Of a stretch of DNA of 64,000 nucleotides, positions 46,385-54,315 are shown piece after piece; the stretch's first letter is position 1; every line of letters begins with the position of its first letter. Where the stretch lies: positions 107,331 through 171,330 of the forward strand of contig CAWBRT010000004.1 in assembly GCA_963791145.1 (NCBI GenBank). Reading direction: 5' to 3'. A program made the position numbers and the translations under genes. Source of the DNA: CAWBRT01 sp963791145 (GTDB lineage: Bacteria > Acidobacteriota > Terriglobia > Terriglobales > Acidobacteriaceae). The notes beneath the pieces are model-generated. The model ran no database searches, was not told where the DNA came from, and saw only the letters and a program-made list of their open reading frames with translations.

Positions 46385-46400
46385 GACACCAAAAGACACC
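46385..46400. repeat. Tandem GACACC motif
   Basis: GACACC-AAAA-GACACC is a direct pair with a four-base A spacer, within the non-coding part of the island between tRNA-Gly and the alarmone synthetase. Such pairs are typical of arm-type sites next to attachment sites of tyrosine recombinases. This is a suggestion only. Confidence 0.3.
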
Positions 46401-46533
46401 ACAGATTCCCCTGTTGGTATCCTGCAAATTCAACTTGCTGTCTGCCCCCACGTGATTTCGTGGCGTCCAGTTGCAAAGTCTATCACGGAATCAGCCAGGA
46501 ATGTATTCGACGGGGGCCGCGGACCGAAACGGC

Positions 46534-47268
46534 TCAAGACTTGCGACGGCGCACACGAATGCGTCTGAGTGCTTGTTCGTGGTCCTGGTGAGATCGAAAG
46601 ATCGAATCCACCAAGCGACTACAACTCGAGGTCACTCTCGCCAAGACCGCAATCTGCTCTCGGCATGAAATGCTTTTGCTCTCGCGAGGGTAGTTGATCG
46701 CGTGGTTGACTTCTCCCCATAACTCCTCAGCTAACGTACGTACTTGAATCTCACAGGTGTATCTCGCCCGGCCCTTGGGCTCAATCACATAATGCACGCT
46801 GGTATATAGGGTCTTGCTGTCTTTGGTCTGAATGCCAATCTGTCCGAAATAATCCCGAGTCTCGTCGTCCCAAGTTCTGGCCGCCGGCTCTTCTAATAGC
46901 GTGTACAACTCCTGATCGAGCCGATATCGCAAGGCTCGGTCTATGTTCGCCATTTGCCGGGTATGAAGGTGCAGTATCCTAAAACCGGCCAAGTCATTAA
47001 TTCGCCAGAAGAGGTTCTCTTTCGTGTAGTCGAATTGTCGTCGCTCTTTGTCGCACTGCTCTAGCTTCCGGTTCAACTTATTACGAAGGCTCGTCGGATC
47101 CTTGACCCTCCATTTTGAGGAATGAATATACTTTGCAAGTTCCTTGTCGGACGCGATGATCCCCTGTAGTTGTTCCAGGAGGAGCTTAAAGCGGTCCCTA
47201 TTCTCAACGAAATGCTCAACCATTTCGTTGATCAACAGCTTCCGTGGATCTAGTGCCTGTCGGCTCAT
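46534..47268 (-). CDS. Stand-alone RelA/SpoT-type alarmone synthetase
   Basis: A 244-residue protein with only the RSH synthetase domain; no HD hydrolase, TGS or ACT domain is present. Conserved blocks are KWRVKDPTSLRNKLNRK (residues 53-69), the metal/GDP block NDLAGFRIL (91-99), YTSVHYV (155-161) and CEIQVRTLAEELWGEVNHAINYP (172-194). These should transfer pyrophosphate from ATP to a nucleotide or tRNA acceptor. A basic tail (RRIRVRRRKS) ends it. The start codon overlaps the ParA stop by four bases, so it is the third gene of a coupled operon. Toxic synthetases of the toxSAS group act in toxin-antitoxin and phage defence, a possible but unproven role here. Confidence 0.85.
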   Translation of the reverse strand: MSRQALDPRKLLINEMVEHFVENRDRFKLLLEQLQGIIASDKELAKYIHSSKWRVKDPTSLRNKLNRKLEQCDKERRQFDYTKENLFWRINDLAGFRILHLHTRQMANIDRALRYRLDQELYTLLEEPAARTWDDETRDYFGQIGIQTKDSKTLYTSVHYVIEPKGRARYTCEIQVRTLAEELWGEVNHAINYPRESKSISCREQIAVLARVTSSCSRLVDSIFRSHQDHEQALRRIRVRRRKS

Positions 47269-48269
47269 GAAGGTTGGGTAGCTGCAATGATGCGCCTAGC
47301 AATAGCCTTAAACGCCTCGCGTGCCTCATCGCGTTGCGCTTGTGTCCCAGCGTCCACTACACGCATTGGAACTCCTTGGACTTGCGACTCGTTAGCAATC
47401 GTTGCGAAGTCTTTTATCTGACCGAGCTTGTTGTCCTCCATCGACTTTGCTGCCAAAGATGGGTCAATCTTCCGAAGCACCGTCACGATATCAGAGTTTA
47501 CGCGGCGTTCTATCTTCGCAAGATAACTTGCATACCCGCTTGCCACCACGCCGCGATAAACTCGAAATCGCTGCGGAACGTAACCCAAAAACCGTGGATG
47601 TCCAGGCAAGATGTAGAGGTCATCCGGGGCGAACTCAGAGATTCTGTCCCACTCGCTGATCCAAGAGCTGAGTGTGCGGCCGAGAGTCCGCAGTGCTCTC
47701 AAAGAGAAAAGGTCGCATGCCACCGGAATGATAAACGAGTCGCAATCGAGCAACACTGCTCGGTTAAGAGAACCGATGTTCGGCCCACAATCATAGAAGA
47801 CATAGTCTATGTCGTGTGCGCTGCAAACCTCGTTAACAAGCTTGCTAAGCGAACTCGTTCCTCGAAAACCTTTAACCCTCCGTTGAATACACTCATTCCA
47901 CATTGTCCCCAAATCCTGCTCAAACTCCGAAAGGCGTATATCGCCAGGAATCAGGAACAGATTCTTAATGCTCAGCTCGATGGGGTTAACTATTCGAACA
48001 TCGCCCATTGCTTCTGATACGGGGAGTATTGCCGACCACACAGTGCCGCCACTCGGGCCATCTGAGTGATCAAGCAGATCGTCGAGAACAGACTCCTCGA
48101 GAAGATATGAACTCAAGTTGCACTGGGGGTCAGCATCCAATAGCAGAATGCGCTTGCCTAGCGCGGCAAGTGCTGCCGCAACGTTCACGGTGAGGGTAGT
48201 CTTCCCGACACCTCCCTTGTGATTAAAGATTACTAGCCGCGTCGCGGAATGACGCGAACTACTATCCAC
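47265..48269 (-). CDS. ParA/MinD-type ATPase
   Basis: A 334-residue ATPase with the deviant Walker A motif HKGGVGKTTLTVNVAAAL (residues 17-34), the switch LLLDADPQCNLSSYL and the Walker B-like YVFYDCGPNIGSLNRAVLLDCDSFIIPV. The C-terminal half (FLGYVPQRFRVYRG to RRIIAATQ) is longer than in plasmid ParA. No ParB gene or parS site is nearby, which argues against simple partition. It lies between an unknown gene (8-base overlap) and an alarmone synthetase gene (4-base overlap), so the three products are made together and may form one system. Confidence 0.9.
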   Translation of the reverse strand: MDSSSRHSATRLVIFNHKGGVGKTTLTVNVAAALAALGKRILLLDADPQCNLSSYLLEESVLDDLLDHSDGPSGGTVWSAILPVSEAMGDVRIVNPIELSIKNLFLIPGDIRLSEFEQDLGTMWNECIQRRVKGFRGTSSLSKLVNEVCSAHDIDYVFYDCGPNIGSLNRAVLLDCDSFIIPVACDLFSLRALRTLGRTLSSWISEWDRISEFAPDDLYILPGHPRFLGYVPQRFRVYRGVVASGYASYLAKIERRVNSDIVTVLRKIDPSLAAKSMEDNKLGQIKDFATIANESQVQGVPMRVVDAGTQAQRDEAREAFKAIARRIIAATQPS

Positions 48270-48885
48270 TTTCGTTCTCCTCGTTTTCAGAGTTCTTCAA
48301 AGAGTCTGAACGGCGTGTTCTCTTCCTCGGCCGGGTACTGGCCATGGTAGCGCGAGCTTTGTCGCGGTCTGGAAGGGCTTCAACGAAAAGCTCCCCAGCA
48401 GCGCTCAACTGCTTATTGCCTTTTGGAAGAGCAATCAGGTAGCGCATCTTGACGGCATTGGAGACGGCTATTGCAGCGTTTGAGAACTTCGGCTGAGCGG
48501 CCTCCGTGTTCAGCTTGCTGACGTCCAAAGTCTTGAATTGCGGAGTATCACGGTAGTGAGTCAGGTAATACCCGATACACGCAACCCTCTCGACATCAGT
48601 GTGCGGCTGCTTCTGTAGAATGAATTCTTTCGGCGCCATCATCGCGTCATCAGAGAACCGCGACGATCTCGAAGGCATCGAAGAAGTAAATTCAGGCTTT
48701 GGAGATCGGGGCGCAGTAATTTGAGAGAGGCCGAAGAACGTTGTGATTGTTTCTATCAGTCGGAGGCGACCGGCGGGCGTTAGTTTCTGACAAATCCCGA
48801 GGACGGTAGTCAGATCCTCAATTCGGAGATCATCATCCGCTGCTTGCCCATCCGAGGTAGGCCCCGCGCTAAGCTCCTCATTCAT
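48262..48885 (-). CDS. Unknown 207-aa protein, first gene of the ParA/synthetase operon
   Basis: A soluble protein without recognised catalytic residues. The N-terminal 45 residues are acidic and helical. Residues around 85-175, KEFILQKQPHTDVERVACIGYYLTHYRDTPQFKTLDVSKLNTEAAQPKFSNAAIAV and following, look like a compact helical domain with winged-helix-like spacing. A strongly basic tail (RPRKRTRRSD) could bind nucleic acid. It overlaps the ParA start by eight bases. A role as antitoxin, DNA or RNA adaptor for the operon is possible but not shown. Confidence 0.7.
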   Translation of the reverse strand: MNEELSAGPTSDGQAADDDLRIEDLTTVLGICQKLTPAGRLRLIETITTFFGLSQITAPRSPKPEFTSSMPSRSSRFSDDAMMAPKEFILQKQPHTDVERVACIGYYLTHYRDTPQFKTLDVSKLNTEAAQPKFSNAAIAVSNAVKMRYLIALPKGNKQLSAAGELFVEALPDRDKARATMASTRPRKRTRRSDSLKNSENEENESG

Positions 48886-49229
48886 AAATATGCCTCAATT
48901 ATTGTGCTGACTGGAATCTTACGAAACGGAGCGTAGTATGACAATGAATTCCAATCGAAGATTGTTTACCACCTGCCTTCGGGGCTAAGACTTCAACAAA
49001 TAAATATAACATGCTGATAACGATGGGGATATTTGTGCTCAAGGGCGTACCACTGAGTTACTCCCCCTCACGGGCCCACATCTAGCAGCGTGCCGAGGAG
49101 AAGTGCACCACGGAGAGGCAAAGGAAACGTAACTCGATCAGACGCTGGGCTTATCGCCCCGGGGCTTTTGCCGCTTTTGGCTTCCGTAAGTTCGACTTGT
49201 CTTTTACTTCCAATGTGGCTTCGCGCGGT
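48886..49229. other. Island border and promoter region
   Basis: A 344-base gap. The part next to the operon (48890-49030) is AT-rich and should hold its promoter. The distal att-like repeat is at 49048-49070, after which GC content returns to the chromosomal level. No gene is seen. Confidence 0.45.
49048..49070 (+). repeat. Direct repeat (att candidate), distal copy
   Basis: A near-perfect copy (22 of 23) of the tRNA-Gly 5' end at 46223-46245. The single change C for G would disturb the acceptor stem, so this copy is not a functional tRNA part. It marks the outer border of the island. Confidence 0.65.
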
Positions 49230-50281
49230 TCATTCTGATTCCGGCGCCACGGTGAGATCGTGTTGATAGTTGTCGGCGACCGGTCTTAAAGAATCCGTGG
49301 CTTCCTGCTCGAATTCCACCGGAATCTCTCTCCTGGTATTGACGCGGAGATGAAAGATGTCGAACCGGTTGTAGTAGCCCACGACATCGTGGATTCGTTT
49401 CAGGCTTACTGCCTGGCTTAAATCGATCTCCGCCACGCAGAGCCCCTCGTCTTCGCAAAGCACTTCGGAGATGGGCTTGCCCGTAGGATCGAGGACCATG
49501 GACACGGTCCGTGAGCCCTTTATCCAGCAGCGCCAGCGCATGGGCTCCGATGGATTGGAGATATTCCCTGGCGGTGGCGTCGTAGGGAGTGGCGGCAACG
49601 ATGTTGAAGACCTTGGCCTCAAAGGAATGGCTGGCAGCGCGAATGCGGACGCCGTCCTGCAAGTCGTAGCCGCCCGGAGCCGTCCGGCCTTCGTGCCGGA
49701 GCCACCGACGGATAGCTGGAAATGTGCACCTGCTCGCCCTGGGCCATGAGGGCGAAGCGCGCCAGGGGATTGGCGTTCTCGCCGCAGATCAGCATGCCGA
49801 TGCGGCCGAGAGTTGTTTGCGAGACCCTTAAGCCGGCGCCATCGCCGTTGGCCCAGACGAGTTTCTCGACGTAGGTCGGCACCAGCTTCCGGTGGTGGTT
49901 CAGGATTGCGCCGTCGTTTCCGATCAGGATGTTCGTGTTCCAGAGACATCCGACGCTGGCGTCGGTGCCTTCCGTGAAGCCGAACGAAACAAACATGTCA
50001 TGGCGCGCGGCCGTGGCCCGGATACGACCGATCTCCGGCCCATCGAGGCGCAGCGCACGGGCGGCCATGGCGCGGAACAGTTCGTCCGTTTCGATCGGCG
50101 CAACCACCCGTCCCCAGTGCGGATATCCCGGGATAAAGCTTTCCGGAAAGGCCAGCAGGCGCACGCCCTTCGAGGCGGCTTCGGCTATGACCGAACAGGC
50201 TTTATCAACCGTTTTCGGAACGTCGAAATAAACTGGGGCGACATGAGCAGCCGCAACCTTGTAGCGGGGGTATTCGATCAT
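49230..50281 (-). CDS. Nitrilase-type carbon-nitrogen hydrolase (two frame breaks)
   Basis: A nitrilase-superfamily enzyme of about 350 residues. The Glu-Lys-Cys triad is visible: glutamate in LLAFPESFIPGYPHW, lysine in LNHHRKLVPTYVEKLVW and cysteine in MLICGENANPLARF. The YPHWG and EKLVW blocks fit true nitrilases (branch 1), which convert nitriles to acids. Frame breaks lie at about 49684 (one extra G; repaired APGGYDLQDG) and 49517 (one extra G; repaired LDKGSRTVSMVLDPTGKP). The C-terminus ends HDLTVAPESE at the stop 49230. The gene lies alone beside the island border. Confidence 0.88.
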
Positions 50282-50323
50282 CGCGCGCGCTCCCTATGTA
50301 AGCAGTCGTTCGGCTATCTTACG

Positions 50324-50432
50324 GCAAAACCAGGGATGTTATAGACCTTCAAGTTCTGCTTACCGTCGCCGCTCCCTGGTGGTCGCGGCGACTGGAACGT
50401 TTCGCTTCGGTATACACAATCCCTGGTTTTGC
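50324..50432. repeat. 109-bp element with perfect 14-bp inverted ends
   Basis: GCAAAACCAGGGAT (50324-50337) is repeated inversely as ATCCCTGGTTTTGC (50419-50432). The interior is non-coding. It may be a miniature inverted-repeat element or a large hairpin between the nitrilase and thioesterase genes. Confidence 0.55.
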
Positions 50433-50519
50433 ACTAGCCCCTTTGGCAAGCAGGAAGCAGTGCCGCCATATCATAAGCTGAACTTTCAAATGCTCATGAT
50501 CGAGACGCCAGGTAGGTAA

Positions 50520-50966
50520 TCACTCGGGATTGCTTCCCTCACCCTCCAGCAGAAACATGGTCGCGTCGACCTCGGCCACCAGTGTCTGCTCCGGGTTATC
50601 GATTCTGATCTCGGCCCGGGCGGGCATCACGCGGTGGCGGCGTTCCAGCGTCCAGCCGCGGATGATCAGCTTGGTTCCGCCCCGGATCGGCTGCCGAAAG
50701 CGCACCTCGGCGCGCCCCGTAACTCCGTGCAGCCCCTGGAAATGCACCGCCCAGCCCAGGGCTTCGTCCAGGAGCGCGAAGGTAGCTCCGCCGTGCAGGA
50801 TGCCTTGCCATCCCTCGTGCTCGACGCGGGCGGTGTAGACGGCGCGGCTGCCGGACGGTCCATCCGGGGAAAACGGCACCTGAAATCCCTTGGGATTATC
50901 CGCGCCGCAGACGTAGCAAAGGTTGGTTTTCGGGCTTAGCCGAACCGCCGAAGCTTGTGATGACAT
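50520..50966 (-). CDS. PaaI-type hotdog-fold thioesterase
   Basis: A 148-residue acyl-CoA thioesterase of the PaaI / YdiI branch. CYVCGADNPKGFQVPF at the N-terminus is a cysteine pair seen in one subgroup. The catalytic helix is GILHGGATFALLDEALGW, with the HGG turn and the acidic residue. The strand VRFRQPIRGGTKLIIRG completes the hotdog sheet. Substrate likely a medium-chain or aromatic acyl-CoA, unproven. The gene is followed on the same strand by no close partner; the GNAT gene upstream is 56 bases away. Confidence 0.85.
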   Translation of the reverse strand: MSSQASAVRLSPKTNLCYVCGADNPKGFQVPFSPDGPSGSRAVYTARVEHEGWQGILHGGATFALLDEALGWAVHFQGLHGVTGRAEVRFRQPIRGGTKLIIRGWTLERRHRVMPARAEIRIDNPEQTLVAEVDATMFLLEGEGSNPE

Positions 50967-51022
50967 GGCCTTCCTCAGGTGCTACCAGCAGATTAGGACT
51001 CCGCCGGCCTTCCGGCAAGCGC

Positions 51023-51566
51023 CTAGATCGCGATTGGCGAGGTGGAGAGCGTGAGCTCCATCTTGAGGTTCATTCGCGGAACCGTGTAGCGGTCGTCGGG
51101 GATGCGCTGGGTGACGCGGAATCCGGCCTTCTCGTAGAGGCCGCGGGATTGCGGCAGCTCATCCACCGTCCAGAGAAATATCTTTGTCAAAGCCGCGCTC
51201 GCGGCACCAGTCGAGAGCGTTGGCCAGCAGCGCCTTGCCGGCGCCGCGGCCGTGATATGCCGGATCGACGATGAAGAAGCGCAATTGCACTCCGTCCGGA
51301 CCCTGCTTCTGGCCGAGCATGGAGATGGAGCCCACCATCACGCCATCGATATGGGCCGAGAGCACGAGATCGTTCTGCGGGTCGTAGTGCTCGATGAACT
51401 CGCAGAACTCGCGCGTGATCAGCATCTCGAAGGGCGCGCCCGAGCCCCACGCAACAGCGTAATAGCGGCCGTGAAGTTCGCCCACGCGGCCAATCAATCC
51501 CGGTTCGTAACCGCGGTGAATCGCGACTTCGGTTTCCGTTGGACGGCGCTTGGCAGAGCTGCTCAT
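51023..51566 (-). CDS. GNAT-family N-acetyltransferase (one frame break)
   Basis: About 180 residues after repair. The acetyl-CoA pyrophosphate loop is FIVDPAYHGRGAGKALLANALDWC, with the preceding strand VQLRFFIV. At about 51179-51186 one extra A breaks the frame; the repaired C-terminus reads KIFLWTVDELPQSRGLYEKA and ends LTLSTSPIAI at the stop 51023. Residues before the domain, EVAIHRGYEPGLIGRVGELHGRYYAV, resemble the N-terminus of the MarR-GNAT fusion class, but no MarR domain is present. Substrate unknown. It lies just upstream of the thioesterase gene on the same strand. Confidence 0.85.
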
Positions 51567-51588
51567 CTTACTTGCTCCTTTCTGCTGA

Positions 51589-52497
51589 TTACCTCGCCGG
51601 GGTCCCCGACAGACGCCGTCTTTGCGTCTGTTGGGGTGGTCTGGTCGGCCGCTGTCGGGTCAACTTCTCATCCAGGGATATTTCTGGCTCCAGTGGCGAG
51701 CAGCCGTCGAACGGCGTGGCGCCGGCCCACAGATGCTCGAAGGCCAGGTTGAGCATGGCCACCAGGCCGCGGTTATGGACGACGACCGCCGTGAAGCTCG
51801 GCTGGCCGCCGGCCGGGTCCTGCATGGAGACCAGTACCACCTCGTCGTCAAAGGCCTGCATCTTCAGCGGCAGCTCGGGAACGACGCGGATGTTCAGTCC
51901 CCATTCGCGGAACTGTCCCATCCAGGCGCGCAGCTCCGGGTCCCGCAAAACCTCGGCGTCGCACAGGGCGCGGTACTTGAGTCCTCGCCCGAGTGGCGCG
52001 CGCAGAAACTTCCAATTCTGCTCCTGGGAAAGAATCATGGGGCGACGGATGCACGAGTTGATGCTGTGCTTGGCGGCCTCGGCCAGCGCCAAGGCGCGGT
52101 GGGCAATTCTTGTCGCTCCGGAGAGTACCTCGACATAGGCCAGCGGATCATTCTGCCCGCGGCCGGAAGCAAATAGCGGCGCCAGCTCCGCCGTCAGCCG
52201 GTCGGCCAAGCCGCGGGCCTCCTGCCGCTGACGCTCAAGGGTGGAGACCCGCTCCTCGGCAAGCAGCGCGAGGGCAACTTTGGGATCAACCGCCGAATAG
52301 GTCTTCGGGGTGGTATCGCGAGCGATGCAGAGACCCTTGGCGGCCAACGAGCCAAGCACGTCATATACTCGCTGGCGAGGAATGCTCGCACGTCGGGCGA
52401 TGTCTGCCGGAGGCAACTCCGGACGGCTCAATAGAGCGACGTATGCGGCTGCTTCATAAGCATTTAGCCCAAGCTGAGCAAGAGATTGTATGTCCAT
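51589..52497 (-). CDS. TrmB-type transcriptional regulator
   Basis: A 302-residue regulator. The N-terminal winged helix is SLAQLGLNAYEAAAYVALLSRPELPPADIARRASIPRQRVYDVLGSLAAKGLC, a hallmark of the TrmB/archaeal sugar-regulator family. A coiled coil (LLAEERVSTLERQRQEARGL) and a PLD-like effector domain with an SINSCIRRP segment follow. The last ~16 residues (PPQQTQRRRLSGTPAR) are encoded inside a hairpin repeat (51597-51639), so the C-terminus was extended by repeat insertion. Two palindromic operators lie directly upstream, suggesting autoregulation. Ligand unknown. Confidence 0.85.
   Translation of the reverse strand: MDIQSLAQLGLNAYEAAAYVALLSRPELPPADIARRASIPRQRVYDVLGSLAAKGLCIARDTTPKTYSAVDPKVALALLAEERVSTLERQRQEARGLADRLTAELAPLFASGRGQNDPLAYVEVLSGATRIAHRALALAEAAKHSINSCIRRPMILSQEQNWKFLRAPLGRGLKYRALCDAEVLRDPELRAWMGQFREWGLNIRVVPELPLKMQAFDDEVVLVSMQDPAGGQPSFTAVVVHNRGLVAMLNLAFEHLWAGATPFDGCSPLEPEISLDEKLTRQRPTRPPQQTQRRRLSGTPAR
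51597..51639 (+). repeat. CCGGGGTCCCC hairpin repeat, copy 2
   Basis: 43 bases with the CCGGGGTCCCC start and TTGGGGTGG end; the arms CCCCGACAGACG and CGTCTGTTGGGG pair. It overlaps the 3' end of the TrmB gene and lies between it and the GNAT gene. Confidence 0.75.
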
Positions 52498-52506
52498 CTA
52501 GTTAGC

Positions 52507-52551
52507 CACCATTAATCAGTGGTGACATTAAAACACCACTTATCAGTGGTG
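52507..52551. promoter_or_regulatory. Tandem palindromic operators before the TrmB gene
   Basis: CACCATTAATCAGTGGTG (52507-52524) and CACCACTTATCAGTGGTG (52534-52551) are 18-base palindromes with arms CACCACT/AGTGGTG (first copy one mismatch). Their starts are 27 bases apart. The first ends ten bases before the TrmB start codon on the minus strand. Confidence 0.75.
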
Positions 52552-52648
52552 TCAATAGAAATAAGCGTTGCGATGATCGACCCGCTAGCTCTCCGCCCTG
52601 TCTTTCCGGGTACCCGTACGCGATCAGAGCGTGTAGTACGCTGCCAGC

Positions 52649-53125
52649 ATGGGCAACGACGATTTCCGCATTGGGGTGATCTCTGACACGCACGGCCTGC
52701 TGCGCCCGGAGGCAGTCCGGGCGCTGGAAGGCTCGGAGCTGATCATCCACGCCGGCGACATGGGTGCTTCGGAGATTGTTCCGCAGTTAAGGCGGTTGGC
52801 TCCCGTGGTAGCTGTTCGCGGGAATGTCGATCGCGAAGAATGGGCCGCCCCGTATCGCGAGCGAGAGGTGGTGGAGCACGGGCCGGTCACGACTTATGTA
52901 CTGCACAACCTGCGCGAGCTCGACCTTGACCCAGCGGCTGCCGGCTTCGCGGTGGTCATCAGCGGGCACAGCCACGAGCCGAAATTCTATTTTCAGGACG
53001 GAGTGCTTTACTTCAATCCGGGAAGCGCCGGCCCCAGGCGCTTCCGCCTGCCGGTTACTGTGGGGAGAATCACCATTCGCGGAAGGGAACTGGAGCCGGA
53101 GCTGATCAGTTTAATTGAAGATTGA
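52649..53125 (+). CDS. YfcE/MJ0936-type metallophosphoesterase
   Basis: A 158-residue calcineurin-like phosphodiesterase. All metal motifs are present in order: VISDTHGLLRPE, IIHAGDMG, VRGNVDREE, ISGHSHEPKFY and a final NPGSAGPRR. The short length and GSAG motif fit the MJ0936/YfcE subgroup, which hydrolyses phosphodiesters of unknown physiological identity. It is divergent from the TrmB gene; the palindromic operators lie between them, so TrmB may control both. An inverted heptamer array follows its stop. Confidence 0.9.
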   Translation: MGNDDFRIGVISDTHGLLRPEAVRALEGSELIIHAGDMGASEIVPQLRRLAPVVAVRGNVDREEWAAPYREREVVEHGPVTTYVLHNLRELDLDPAAAGFAVVISGHSHEPKFYFQDGVLYFNPGSAGPRRFRLPVTVGRITIRGRELEPELISLIED

Positions 53126-53255
53126 AGATTTCAGATTGCAGATTGAGTGTAGGTTCATTGGTCGTCCGAAGGGGCATATCGCCGAAGACCTCCTGGGCGT
53201 TGATAAGCTCGCGCGCCCTGGCAATCTGCAATCTTAAATCTGCAATCTCCAATCC
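53113..53255. repeat. Inverted pair of heptamer arrays (ATTGAAG type)
   Basis: The left arm 53113-53145 reads ATTGAAG, ATTGAAG, ATTTCAG, ATTGCAG, ATTGA in seven-base steps. The right arm 53219-53255 reads CAATCTG, CAATCTT, AAATCTG, CAATCTC, the inverse type. The left arm overlaps the last codons of the phosphoesterase gene; the right arm ends at the stop of the convergent nucleotidyltransferase gene. Confidence 0.75.
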
Positions 53256-54315
53256 CTACCAGATTCCCTTGTCGCTGCCGGTCAGCTTGTAGCTGATGGC
53301 GGCGGCCGAGGCCAGGTAAGGGAAGAGGGATAGCCGCAGCGTAGCTGGGACGTCGCCGCGCAGCGCCGTTGCCGTCACCTGCCGGGTATAGAGTTCGGCA
53401 CCTTGCGGCATAAGGGGCACGCGTATGAAGCGCGACCGCACGAAAACCTTTTCGCCGCCGAAGGGAGCTGTCGCCGTGACCTGCTCGGGCAACTCAACTC
53501 GGCTGCCGCGGTATTCGCTCCACGTAGTCGCTGACGATCTTCAAATAGCTGCAGACGCCCGGCCAGATGCCGCCGTACTCGGCCACTTTCTTCAACTCGG
53601 CGAAGTCCACCGCACCCGACTCGACCAGCGCCGCGCTGTTCACGATGTCGCAGACGCGGAAGTAGAAGTGCCGGTACATGCGCTGCAGGGTGGCGACGAC
53701 GATGCGCTCCTCCGGCGCCGGCACCAGGAAGGTATAGCCGCCGACAGTCTTCTCTACCCGCCGGCTGACGAAGCGCCGTGCCAGGCGGGTATGCTCGCCG
53801 GTTTGACCCAGCCGCTGGGCGTGCACTTCCACCGACTCCGGCAGGCCAGGGACGGAGAAATTCCACTTGTGCGCCAGCCGGTCTCCCCAACTGCGAGGCT
53901 CCATGTGGGCCCCGAAGCGCTCGGTCATGACCCTTGCGATGGCGCACTCGTTCGCTGTGGTGTAGAGATCGAGGTCGCTGCCCAGGTCAGGCCAGTGGTC
54001 CAGCGACTTCATAACGGTGACGGCGCATCCGGAGTTCTCCAGCGCCAGGCAGATCTCGTGCAGATGCCTGAGGGCATTGGAAATGCGGCTCTTCTCGCGC
54101 TCGATATGTTGACCGGCCCAGGAGCGCAACACGCCGTCAGCCACGGCGGAGTCAACCCCATCCCGTACCGGTTCCAGTACCCGCAGGACCACGTGGTTGG
54201 AATCGGCAAGGGAAACGAATTCCTCGCGCTCGGCCTCACTCCAGCGCGCCAGCGCGGCAAACGCCTCGTCAGCCCTCTGCGGAGCCAGCGTGAGCAGCGA
54301 CAGTATTTGGATCAT
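53256..54315 (-). CDS. Uncharacterised nucleotidyltransferase-family protein (one frame break)
   Basis: About 352 residues after repair. The nucleotidyltransferase core is VTVMKSLDHWPDLGSDLDLYTT, with the GSDLDL metal-binding pattern of PF14907 proteins, often found with polysaccharide or lantibiotic-like clusters. DRLAHKWNFSVPGLPESVEVHAQR carries another conserved acidic segment. Near 53512-53515 one extra A breaks the frame; the continuation RYRGSRVELPEQVTATAPFGG runs to the stop at 53256. The start MIQILSLL (54315) was chosen since the residues upstream of it are not protein-like. No partner gene is obvious. Confidence 0.72.

Larger units (their letters stand above)
46246..49070. mobile_element. 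2.8 kb tRNA-Gly-associated island with ParA and alarmone synthetase genes
   Basis: The segment starts at the 5' side of tRNA-Gly and ends with a 23-base near-copy of the tRNA start at 49048-49070. GC content is visibly lower than in both flanks, near 50% by eye. It holds three overlapping minus-strand genes and no integrase. A tandem GACACC motif near 46385 resembles integrase arm-type sites. It reads as a small integrated or relic genomic island; a duplicated tRNA fragment left by another event is the alternative. Confidence 0.6.

Noticed and set aside
46155..46568. Open frame running from tRNA-Gly into the island
   Set aside because: It would translate tRNA sequence; content is not protein-like.
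47265..48269. Plasmid partition locus
   Set aside because: ParA-like ATPase has no ParB partner, no replication gene and no centromere-like array nearby.
53113..53255. CRISPR array
   Set aside because: Repeat unit is only seven bases without unique spacers, in inverted arms, and no cas gene is present.
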